Shown one piece after another: positions 7,531-12,978 of a stretch of DNA of 12,978 nucleotides; the stretch's first letter is position 1, and every line of letters starts with the position of its first letter. The notes under the pieces are model-generated. The model did no database searches, had not been told where the DNA came from, and saw only the letters and a program-made list of their open reading frames with translations. Made by a program: the position numbers and the translations under genes. The stretch comes from Sphingomonas sp. (GTDB taxonomy: Bacteria > Pseudomonadota > Alphaproteobacteria > Sphingomonadales > Sphingomonadaceae). The stretch is from NCBI GenBank assembly GCA_030146605.1, contig JASLBO010000260.1, forward strand, positions 1 through 12,978, in the 5' to 3' direction.

Positions 7531-8165
7531 ACGTCGCCGCGCGCCTCCGCTCGCAGAAGCGCGGCTGGGCGCATCCCGGCAGCAGCCACGATCGTATGGT
7601 CCGGGTCGGGCTCGTCGTGCTGCCGATGGGAATCGGCGTGCTCGGCGCGTTCCTCGTCGTCGCGCCCTTGCTGATGGGCGGCGACGTCAGCTTCGTGCTC
7701 GACAAGAACAAGGTCGACATTTCGCCCGAGCGGCTGCGCATCGACGCCGCCGAATATCGCGGCGACGACGCCAAGGGCCGGCCGTTCCATCTGCATGCCG
7801 GTTCGGCGGTGCAACGCAGCTCGGCCGAGCCGGTCGTGCGCCTCAACGATCTTGCCGCCGAGATCCGGCTCGACGATGGCCCCGCCTCGATCAAGGCGGA
7901 CAGCGGCCATTACAACATGAGCACCGAACGCGTCGCGATCGACGGGCCGCTCAAATTTCAGGCCGCCGACGGCTATGTGCTGAACACCAACAACGCCACG
8001 GTCGATCTCAAGACGCGGAAGCTCGAAAGCGGCGGCGCAGTCACCGGCAGCACGCCCTCGGGCGTGTTCAGTGCCAACAAGCTGACTGCCGATCTCGAAC
8101 GCCGTACCGTCTCACTCGAAGGGAGAGCACGCTTGCGCATACAGCCGCGGCGGGCAAATAGGTGA
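7524..8165 (+). CDS. lptC: LPS export protein LptC
   Basis: A 213-residue bitopic protein of the lipopolysaccharide transport bridge. It would pass LPS from the LptBFG ATPase complex to periplasmic LptA. The N-terminus is cytoplasmic (residues 1-26, with the sphingomonad-type GSSHDR stretch). One membrane helix spans about 27-51. A periplasmic beta-jellyroll domain follows at about 55-205, with the alternating strand pattern of the LptC/OstA fold (for example SFVLDKNKVDIS and SGHYNMSTERVAIDGPL). The start ATG at 7524 has no ribosome site and is embedded in a hairpin. The stop TGA (8163-8165) overlaps the lptA ATG at 8165, indicating translational coupling. LptC diverges widely in sequence; the call rests on topology, fold pattern and position before lptA-lptB. 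Confidence 0.9.
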   Translation: MSDVAARLRSQKRGWAHPGSSHDRMVRVGLVVLPMGIGVLGAFLVVAPLLMGGDVSFVLDKNKVDISPERLRIDAAEYRGDDAKGRPFHLHAGSAVQRSSAEPVVRLNDLAAEIRLDDGPASIKADSGHYNMSTERVAIDGPLKFQAADGYVLNTNNATVDLKTRKLESGGAVTGSTPSGVFSANKLTADLERRTVSLEGRARLRIQPRRANR

Positions 8166-8725
8166 TGATGAACTGTCGCTACGTCCCGGCCGGCCTCGGG
8201 CTGATGCTGACGCTGGCCGCCGTGCCGGCGCTGGCGCAATCGAGTCACAATACCACCGCGCCGATCGACGTCGCGTCGGACCGGATAGAGCTGCAGGACC
8301 GCGCCAACCGCGCGATTCTCTCGGGTAACGTGCAGATCAAGCAGGCGGCAATGACGCTCGCCGCCGCGCGGGTGACGGTAACCTATACCGGCCAGGTGAG
8401 CGAAGGCTCGCCGCAGGTATCGCGGCTCGACGCGGCGGGCGGAGTCACGGTCAACCGTCCCGAACAGAGCGCGCGTTCGCAATATGCGGTCTATGATCTC
8501 AATCGCCGCGTGATCACCATGATTGGTGCCGTGACGCTGCGCCAGGGCACCAACACCGTGTCGGGCGGGCGCCTGTCGATCGATCTCGACACCGGCCGCG
8601 CGACGATCGACGGATCGGGCGTGCGCGGCGGCGCGACCACCGGCCAGCCGGGCCAGCCCGGCGTGCAGAGCTCGGGCGGGCGGGTCACCGGCCGCTTCTC
8701 GGTGCCCAAGCGCGGCGGGCAATAA
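8165..8725 (+). CDS. lptA: LPS transport periplasmic protein LptA (OstA-like)
   Basis: A 186-residue periplasmic protein that forms the filament carrying LPS across the periplasm between LptC and LptD. The signal peptide is about residues 1-24 (hydrophobic LGLMLTLAAVPALA, cleavage before Q25). The OstA/LptA beta-jellyroll occupies about residues 32-145, with the recognisable APIDVASDRIELQDRANRAILSGNV opening (split by strands) and QARMTLAA-type repeats such as AAMTLAAARVTVTY. The C-terminus is a Gly/Arg/Gln-rich tail, longer and less structured than in E. coli LptA. The start is ambiguous: GTG 8162, ATG 8165 and ATG 8168 are consecutive in frame. ATG 8165 is chosen because it overlaps the lptC stop (TGATG). 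A 115 bp gap follows before lptB. Confidence 0.9.
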   Translation: MMNCRYVPAGLGLMLTLAAVPALAQSSHNTTAPIDVASDRIELQDRANRAILSGNVQIKQAAMTLAAARVTVTYTGQVSEGSPQVSRLDAAGGVTVNRPEQSARSQYAVYDLNRRVITMIGAVTLRQGTNTVSGGRLSIDLDTGRATIDGSGVRGGATTGQPGQPGVQSSGGRVTGRFSVPKRGGQ

Positions 8726-8776
8726 GCGCCGTTTTTCACCGCACTGCCGCAGTTTCGCTTTTCATCGTCCGCAATC

Positions 8777-8807
8777 TCCTGCAGGAATCCTGCCAACCGC
8801 CTATATC
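8777..8807 (+). promoter_or_regulatory. Candidate operator/promoter region before lptB
   Basis: The 10 bp palindrome TCCTGCAGGA (8777-8786) is followed by a second TCCTGC (8788-8793), 11 bases from the first. TATATC (8802-8807) would be a -10 whose -35 position (8779-8784) falls inside the palindrome. This could be a regulated internal promoter for lptB-rpoN. Speculative. Confidence 0.3.
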
Positions 8808-8840
8808 CGGCGAGTTGGATAGTGTGCGCAGGAAGCCTTG

Positions 8841-9617
8841 ATGAACGACGTCGCCATGCTCGAGCACCCGGTCGCCGATCCGGCACCACTCCCCGACAAG
8901 GGGCTGGCGGTCGTCTCGATCGCCAAATCCTATGACAAGCGGGTGGTGCTCACCGACGTCTCGGTCTCGGTCGGCCGCGGCGAAGTGGTCGGGCTGCTCG
9001 GGCCCAACGGCGCGGGCAAGACCACGTGCTTCTATTCGGTGATGGGGCTGGTGAAGCCCGATTCGGGCCGGATCATGCTCGACGGCGAGGACATCACCCG
9101 GCTCCCGATGTACCGCCGCGCGATCCTCGGCCTCGGCTATCTGCCGCAGGAGACGTCGATCTTCCGCGGGATGACCGTCGAGCAGAACATCTCGGCCGTG
9201 CTCGAGCTCGCCGAGCCCGACAAGGCGACCCGGCGCGCCCGGCTCGAGCAGTTGCTCGACGAATTCGGCCTCGCCCGGCTGCGCACCTCGCCGGCGATGG
9301 CGCTGTCGGGCGGCGAGCGCCGCCGCGCCGAGATCGCCCGCGCGCTCGCCGCCGACCCGACGATCATCCTGCTCGACGAACCGTTCGCCGGCATCGATCC
9401 GCTCTCGATCTCGGACATTCGCGAGCTGGTGCTCCAGCTCAAGCAGCGCGGCATCGGTGTGCTGATCACCGATCACAATGTCCGCGAGACGCTCGACATC
9501 GTCGATCGCGGCTACATCATCTATGACGGCCGCGTGCTGTTCGCCGGCTCGCCCGAGGATCTCGTCCGCGACGAGAATGTCCGCCGGCTGTATCTCGGCG
9601 AGAGCTTCGAGCTGTAA
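8841..9617 (+). CDS. lptB: LPS export ABC transporter ATP-binding protein LptB
   Basis: A 258-residue cytoplasmic ATPase that powers LPS extraction from the inner membrane with LptF/LptG, which are not in this window. All ABC motifs are present: Walker A GPNGAGKTT (54-62), Q-loop Q103, signature LSGGE (155-159), Walker B IILLDE (175-180, catalytic E180), D-loop and H-loop H212 in TDHNV. The LptB-type switch region and a C-terminal YLGE.F motif (251-256) separate it from amino-acid importers. ATG at 8841 is preceded by AGGAAG (8830-8835) at good spacing; an in-frame TTG at 8838 is less likely. The N-terminal leader of about 20 residues before the ATPase core is longer than in E. coli. rpoN starts 5 bp after the stop. 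Confidence 0.97.
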   Translation: MNDVAMLEHPVADPAPLPDKGLAVVSIAKSYDKRVVLTDVSVSVGRGEVVGLLGPNGAGKTTCFYSVMGLVKPDSGRIMLDGEDITRLPMYRRAILGLGYLPQETSIFRGMTVEQNISAVLELAEPDKATRRARLEQLLDEFGLARLRTSPAMALSGGERRRAEIARALAADPTIILLDEPFAGIDPLSISDIRELVLQLKQRGIGVLITDHNVRETLDIVDRGYIIYDGRVLFAGSPEDLVRDENVRRLYLGESFEL

Positions 9618-9622
9618 CACCG

Positions 9623-11134
9623 ATGAGTCTCGCGCCTCGCCTCGACCTGCGGCAGTCGCAATCCTTGGTGATGACGCCGCAGCTCCAGCAGGCGATCAAG
9701 CTGCTGGCGCTGTCCAATCTCGAGATCGAGACCTTCATCGCCGAGGAAATCGAGAAAAACCCCTTGCTGGATGCGCAGGGCGGCGGCGATGAAGTCGCCG
9801 ATCCCGCCACCGGCCCCGACGGCGACCTGGCGCCGCTGCGCGACGGCCCCGCCGATACCGGCGAGCTGCTGGCCGGCGGCGGCGAAGCGGCGGGCGAGGC
9901 CGCGCTCGACGTGGATTTCGCCGCGGAGACCTTCCATCACGACGGCCCCACCGACTCGGTCGGCGGGCTCGACGGCAGCCTCGGCATGGGGGGCACCGGC
10001 GCGGGCGGCTCCGAAGACGGCCCCGACTTCGATAATATTCGCGGCTCGGAGCTCAGCCTCGCCGACCATTTGATGGCGCAGGCGGGCGCGAGCGTCGACG
10101 GCCCCGACCTGTTCATAGCAGCGCATCTGATCGACCAGATCGACGAGGCCGGCTATCTCACCGCGTCGCTGCTCGATGTGGCAAACCGGCTCAATGTGCC
10201 GCTCGCGCGCGCCGAGGCGGTGCTCGCGACGATCCATAGCTTCGATCCCACCGGTGTCGGCGCGCGCAATCTTGCCGAATGCCTCGCGCTGCAGGCGAAG
10301 GAGGCCGATCGCTACGATCCGTGCATGGCGCGGCTGATCGACAATCTCGAGCTCGTCGCACGCGGCGATCTCCCGCGGCTCAAGCGGCTGTGCAACGTCG
10401 ACGACGAGGATCTCGCGGACATGATCCGCGAACTGCGCAACTATGATCCCAAGCCCGGTTGCCGTTATGGCGGCGAGCCGATGATGGCGGTGGTGCCCGA
10501 CATCTTCGTCGCGCGCCGCGGCGCCGGCTGGGCGGTCGAGATCAACTCCGCGACCTTGCCCAGGCTGCTGGTCAACCGCGCTTATTATGCCGAGATTTCG
10601 GCCGGCAAGCAGGACAAGGCGAGCAAGGCGTGGATGTCCGACATGCTCGCCAGCGCCAATTGGCTGGTCAAGGCGCTCGACCAGCGCCAGCGCACGATCA
10701 TCAAGGTGGCGAGCGAGATCGTGACCCAGCAGGAAGCATTCTTCCTCCACGGTGTCGCGCATCTCAAGCCGATGACTCTGCGCCAGGTCGCCGACGTGAT
10801 CGAAATGCACGAATCGACAGTGAGCCGGGTCACGTCGAACAAATATCTGAGCTGCGCGCGCGGGCTGTTCGAGCTCAAATATTTCTTCACCAGCGCGATC
10901 CAGTCGTCCGAAGGTGGCGACGCAGTGTCGGCCGAAGCGGTCAAGAGCGCGCTCCGCGCATTGATCCAGGCCGAGGATCCGAAGAAGATCCTGTCGGACG
11001 ACACCTTGGTCGAGTTGCTCAACGCCAGGGGCTTCGACATCGCGCGGCGCACCGTGGCGAAGTACCGCGAAGCGATCGGCATCGGCAGTTCGGTGCAGCG
11101 GCGCCGGCAAAAGGCGCTGGAAGGCGTGAGCTGA
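9623..11134 (+). CDS. rpoN: RNA polymerase sigma-54 factor RpoN
   Basis: A 503-residue alternative sigma factor that directs polymerase to -24/-12 promoters needing an enhancer-binding ATPase. Region I (1-50) has the Gln/Leu-rich QSLVMTPQLQQAIKLLALSN block that contacts the activator. Region II (about 51-140) is a long acidic Gly/Asp/Ala-rich linker. The core-binding domain follows from about 142 to 320. A helix-turn-helix lies at about 385-408 (LRQVADVIEMHESTVSRV), and the invariant RpoN box ARRTVAKYRE is at 474-483. It is intact and of usual length. It sits 5 bp behind lptB, the classic proteobacterial arrangement, so it is probably co-transcribed with the LPS genes. The usual downstream hpf and ptsN genes do not follow here. 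Confidence 0.97.
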   Translation: MSLAPRLDLRQSQSLVMTPQLQQAIKLLALSNLEIETFIAEEIEKNPLLDAQGGGDEVADPATGPDGDLAPLRDGPADTGELLAGGGEAAGEAALDVDFAAETFHHDGPTDSVGGLDGSLGMGGTGAGGSEDGPDFDNIRGSELSLADHLMAQAGASVDGPDLFIAAHLIDQIDEAGYLTASLLDVANRLNVPLARAEAVLATIHSFDPTGVGARNLAECLALQAKEADRYDPCMARLIDNLELVARGDLPRLKRLCNVDDEDLADMIRELRNYDPKPGCRYGGEPMMAVVPDIFVARRGAGWAVEINSATLPRLLVNRAYYAEISAGKQDKASKAWMSDMLASANWLVKALDQRQRTIIKVASEIVTQQEAFFLHGVAHLKPMTLRQVADVIEMHESTVSRVTSNKYLSCARGLFELKYFFTSAIQSSEGGDAVSAEAVKSALRALIQAEDPKKILSDDTLVELLNARGFDIARRTVAKYREAIGIGSSVQRRRQKALEGVS

Positions 11135-11195
11135 ACGTCGGACGAGCGTTTCTGCAACGAAATGATCGACTCAGAATTCGGCAACGCATTCGTCC

Positions 11196-11201
11196 TATAA
11201 T
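11196..11201 (+). promoter_or_regulatory. Consensus -10 box positioned for a leaderless transcript
   Basis: A perfect TATAAT, rare in such GC-rich DNA, ends six bases before the ATG at 11208. A start of transcription at normal distance would fall on that A. The matching -35 position (11173-11178, AGAATT) is poor, and no Shine-Dalgarno is present. Confidence 0.5.
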
Positions 11202-11207
11202 GGATTC

Positions 11208-11612
11208 ATGAGCGCGACCTTCTCCATTCATGCCGAGCCCGAGCGAGACCTGATCCGGATCACGATGGCCGGCCTGTTCACGCCCGAGGATGTTCAGGAC
11301 TTCTACAAAGCGCGCGACATCGCGCACGCGAAGCTGAAGTGCCGTCGCAACGAGCATCTCACGATCAACGATCTGCGCGAAATGAAGATTCAGCCGCAGG
11401 AGAGCGTCGCGGCATTTCAGCAGATGCTCGGCGCGCCCGAATATCGCTCGCGCCGGCTCGCTTTCGTGATCGGGCGCACGCTGGCGCGCAGCCAGCTGCA
11501 GCGCGCGCTGTCGGGACGGGGGCCGGACACCCGCTGCTTCGACACGGTCGTCGAGGCGGAGACGTGGCTGTTGCACGGCGCGATCAGCGGATCGCTGCGC
11601 GCCACGGGCTGA
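11208..11612 (+). CDS. Uncharacterised small protein, possibly STAS/SpoIIAA-like fold
   Basis: A 134-residue soluble protein with no signal peptide or membrane segment. The predicted pattern is alternating strand and helix: FSIHAEPERDLIRITMAG (strands), a helix at PEDVQDFYKARDIAHAKL (25-43), strand HLTINDL, a helix QESVAAFQQML, strand RLAFVIG, a helix RSQLQRAL, and a final AETWLL helix. The order, and the GLFTPEDV turn after two strands, resemble single-domain STAS/SpoIIAA-like proteins, often found as 'hypothetical' in sphingomonads. No catalytic motif is seen. It follows rpoN by 73 bp but has its own TATAAT, so it is probably a separate unit, convergent with the exonuclease gene. That it is a real gene is fairly sure from codon bias and the protein-like composition; its function is unknown. 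Confidence 0.75.
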   Translation: MSATFSIHAEPERDLIRITMAGLFTPEDVQDFYKARDIAHAKLKCRRNEHLTINDLREMKIQPQESVAAFQQMLGAPEYRSRRLAFVIGRTLARSQLQRALSGRGPDTRCFDTVVEAETWLLHGAISGSLRATG

Positions 11613-11619
11613 GGGCATT

Positions 11620-11645
11620 GCAAAACTCCCCGCTTTGCGAGGGAG
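11620..11645 (-). terminator. Possible terminator between convergent genes
   Basis: CTCCC (11626-11630) and GGGAG (11641-11645) pair, with an inner CGC/GCG stem and TTT loop and one bulged A. On the minus strand the stem is followed by TTTTGC, so it best serves the exonuclease gene ending at 11655. It is a short stem and only moderately convincing. GCATTGC occurs on both sides as a direct repeat (11615-11621, 11645-11651). Confidence 0.45.
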
Positions 11646-11654
11646 CATTGCTTG

Positions 11655-12650
11655 TCAATCATCCTCGTCCTCGAAGCCGACCAGCTCGAGCGCGCGTGCC
11701 TTGATCTGGCGCATCCGGCACCAATGGACCAGCGCATCCTCGCGGCCATGGGTGACCCACACTTCGCGCGGCGCGATCTCGCGGATCGTGGTGGTGAGCT
11801 CGTCCCAATCGGCATGATCGGAAAGGATCAGCGGCAGTTCGACATTGCGCTGCCGCGCGCGCTGGCGGACGCGCATCCAGCCAGAGGCCATCGCGGTGAT
11901 CGGATCGGGCAGCCGCCGCGACCAGCGATCGTTGAGCGCGCCGGGCGGGCAGAGGATGATCCGGCCCTGAAGCTCGGACTTGGCGACGCCGGTGGCGGGG
12001 CGCAGCTCGCCGAGATTTACGCCATGCTCGACATAGAGGTCGCACAGCCGCTGCAACGCGCCGTGAATGTAGATCGGATCGTCGAAGCCCATCACGCGCA
12101 GCTCGCTGATCACGCGCTGCGCCTTGCCGAGCGCATAGGCGCCGACCAGCACGCAGCGCGTGGGATTTGCCCTTGAAGCGGCCAGCAATTTGTCGAGCTC
12201 GTCATGCGTCTCGGGATGGCGGAACACCGGCAGCCCGAAGGTTGCCTCGGTGACGAAGATGTCGCACGGCACCGGCTGGAACGGCGCGCAGGTCGGGTCC
12301 TCTCGGCGCTTGTAATCGCCCGACACGACGATGCGCTCGCCTTCATGGTCGAGCACGATCTGCGCCGAGCCGAGGACATGACCGGCGGGGACGAAACCCA
12401 CATCGACATCGCCCATCCGCAGCGATTCGCCGTAACCCACCGGGCGGCCGTTCTGCGCCCCGTAGCGGCATGCCATGATCGCCAGCGTCTCGGGCGTCGC
12501 CCAGACCTCGCCATGCCCGCCGCGGGCGTGATCGGCATGGCCGTGGGTAACCAGCGCGCGCGCCACCGGCTCGGAGGGATCGACCCACGCATCGGCGGCG
12601 GGGATGTAGATGCCGGTGGGATGGGGCTGGATCCAGCTGCCGATTGCCAT
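11655..12650 (-). CDS. Ligase-associated DNA damage response exonuclease (MBL-fold/beta-CASP)
   Basis: A 331-residue metallo-beta-lactamase-fold nuclease. Metal-binding motifs: HGHADH (36-41), GHVLGSAQ (90-97) and SGD (110-112). The beta-CASP part includes T-E135-A-T-F-G, the GAYALGKAQR helix start (170-179), SDHADWDEL (277-285) and WVTHG (298-302, H301). This combination matches the 'ligase-associated' exonuclease family, which in many genomes is encoded beside an ATP-dependent DNA ligase and an Lhr-like helicase. Neither partner is visible in this window, where the neighbours are convergent and divergent unrelated genes. ATG at 12650 gives the usual W-I-x-P-x-P-T-G start of the family. No Shine-Dalgarno precedes it, and a -10-like TATAGT lies five bases upstream. 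It probably degrades damaged DNA ends in the cytoplasm; this is inferred from the family. Confidence 0.9.
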   Translation of the reverse strand: MAIGSWIQPHPTGIYIPAADAWVDPSEPVARALVTHGHADHARGGHGEVWATPETLAIMACRYGAQNGRPVGYGESLRMGDVDVGFVPAGHVLGSAQIVLDHEGERIVVSGDYKRREDPTCAPFQPVPCDIFVTEATFGLPVFRHPETHDELDKLLAASRANPTRCVLVGAYALGKAQRVISELRVMGFDDPIYIHGALQRLCDLYVEHGVNLGELRPATGVAKSELQGRIILCPPGALNDRWSRRLPDPITAMASGWMRVRQRARQRNVELPLILSDHADWDELTTTIREIAPREVWVTHGREDALVHWCRMRQIKARALELVGFEDEDD

Positions 12651-12655
12651 GCGCT

Positions 12656-12661
12656 ACTATA
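12656..12661 (-). promoter_or_regulatory. Candidate -10 box for a leaderless exonuclease transcript
   Basis: TATAGT on the minus strand, ending five bases before the ATG at 12650, with no ribosome site in between. The -35 position (12679-12684, GGAACC on the minus strand) does not match the vegetative consensus. Weak on its own; it gains weight from the same arrangement at 6850 and 11196. Confidence 0.35.
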
Positions 12662-12735
12662 TGGTTCGCCGCGCCGGTGGTTCCGAGTGGATCGAATTTG
12701 CATCCGGCTTCGTTGGTCGGGGGAAGACGCGAAAC

Positions 12736-12742
12736 GAGGTGA
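12736..12742 (+). promoter_or_regulatory. Ribosome binding site of the small membrane protein
   Basis: GAGGTGA, about six bases from its AGG core to the ATG at 12746. It is one of the few strong sites in the window and fixes the start of this short gene. Confidence 0.6.
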
Positions 12743-12745
12743 GTC

Positions 12746-12940
12746 ATGGACTTTTCGAGCCCCCTGCAGGGTATCATGGTAATCGCCGGGCCGATCCTGC
12801 TCGCGCTCGTGATCGCCTGGGCGATCTTCCACAACCGCGGCACACGGCGCGACCTCGAGCGGACCGAAGAGGCGACGCGCGAACGCTACGACCAGCAGGA
12901 CCGCGAGGACAAGGCGCGCGAGAATGGCGGCGTCGCCTGA
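12746..12940 (+). CDS. Small single-span membrane protein, uncharacterised
   Basis: A 64-residue protein. One hydrophobic helix spans about residues 8-28 (PLQGIMVIAGPILLALVIAW, within limits). A strongly charged Arg/Glu/Asp-rich tail follows (31-60) that would form a helix or short coiled coil in the cytoplasm, given the positive charges just after the membrane segment. ATG at 12746 has a good AGGTGA ribosome site (12737-12742). It is divergent from the exonuclease gene across 95 bp. No family is recognised. The good ribosome site and amphipathic, non-random composition argue for a real gene; a role in assisting a larger membrane complex would be speculation. Confidence 0.7.
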   Translation: MDFSSPLQGIMVIAGPILLALVIAWAIFHNRGTRRDLERTEEATRERYDQQDREDKARENGGVA

Positions 12941-12978
12941 GGGGCTTGCGCTGACCGGGTAGTCGCGCGAACGCTGGC

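Noticed and set aside
9521..11110. 529-codon minus-strand frame opposite rpoN
   Set aside because: rpoN is intact with its RpoN box; the antisense translation has no motifs.
12664..12683. Alphaproteobacterial LexA box (GTTC-N7-GTTC) before the exonuclease
   Set aside because: Two GTTC copies are present but 12 bases apart instead of 7.
12656..12684. EcfG general stress promoter (GGAAC-N16/17-CGTT) before the exonuclease
   Set aside because: GGAAC is present on the minus strand, but no GTT occurs at the required distance.

Overview
The window is GC-rich and densely coded, and it looks like the chromosome of an alphaproteobacterium, most likely a sphingomonad. The evidence is the gene order (dciA-like and mutY divergent, with DsbA-like genes behind dciA; rnd-lptC-lptA-lptB-rpoN), the short HRDC-less RNase D, the two-domain cold-shock protein, strong G/C bias at third codon positions, and few Shine-Dalgarno sites. 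No mobile element, CRISPR array, tRNA or rRNA was found. Most of the window is core chromosome.

Layout. (1) 1-1461, minus strand: a DUF721/DciA-like gene, then two adjacent DsbA-family genes; the second of these runs off the left edge. In related genomes smc often follows, but that lies outside the window. (2) 1490-4698, plus strand: mutY, a serine beta-lactamase-like hydrolase/esterase whose start overlaps the mutY stop, and nudC. They look like one transcript linking 8-oxoguanine repair with nucleotide housecleaning. (3) 4699-4947: non-coding, with inverted repeats after nudC and a clear intrinsic terminator serving the minus-strand gene to its right. (4) 4948-5781, minus strand: a cold-shock protein with two CSD domains behind a long Gly/Phe/Arg-rich N-terminal tract. 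(5) 5990-6787, plus strand: a TerC-family membrane protein. (6) 6862-11134, plus strand: rnd, lptC, lptA, lptB and rpoN. This is the conserved proteobacterial block joining a 3'-5' exonuclease, lipopolysaccharide export and sigma-54. (7) 11208-11612, plus strand: a small uncharacterised protein. (8) 11655-12650, minus strand: a ligase-associated MBL/beta-CASP exonuclease. (9) 12746-12940, plus strand: a small single-span membrane protein.

No convincing new multi-gene system is visible. The observations most worth following are small-scale. A perfect hairpin buries the lptC start codon, and a 14-codon leader frame reads through it. At least three genes (rnd, the 11208 gene and the exonuclease) have a -10-like hexamer 5-6 nt before the start codon and no ribosome binding site, as expected of leaderless mRNAs. 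The glycine-rich cold-shock fusion and the uncharacterised gene behind rpoN are also of interest.
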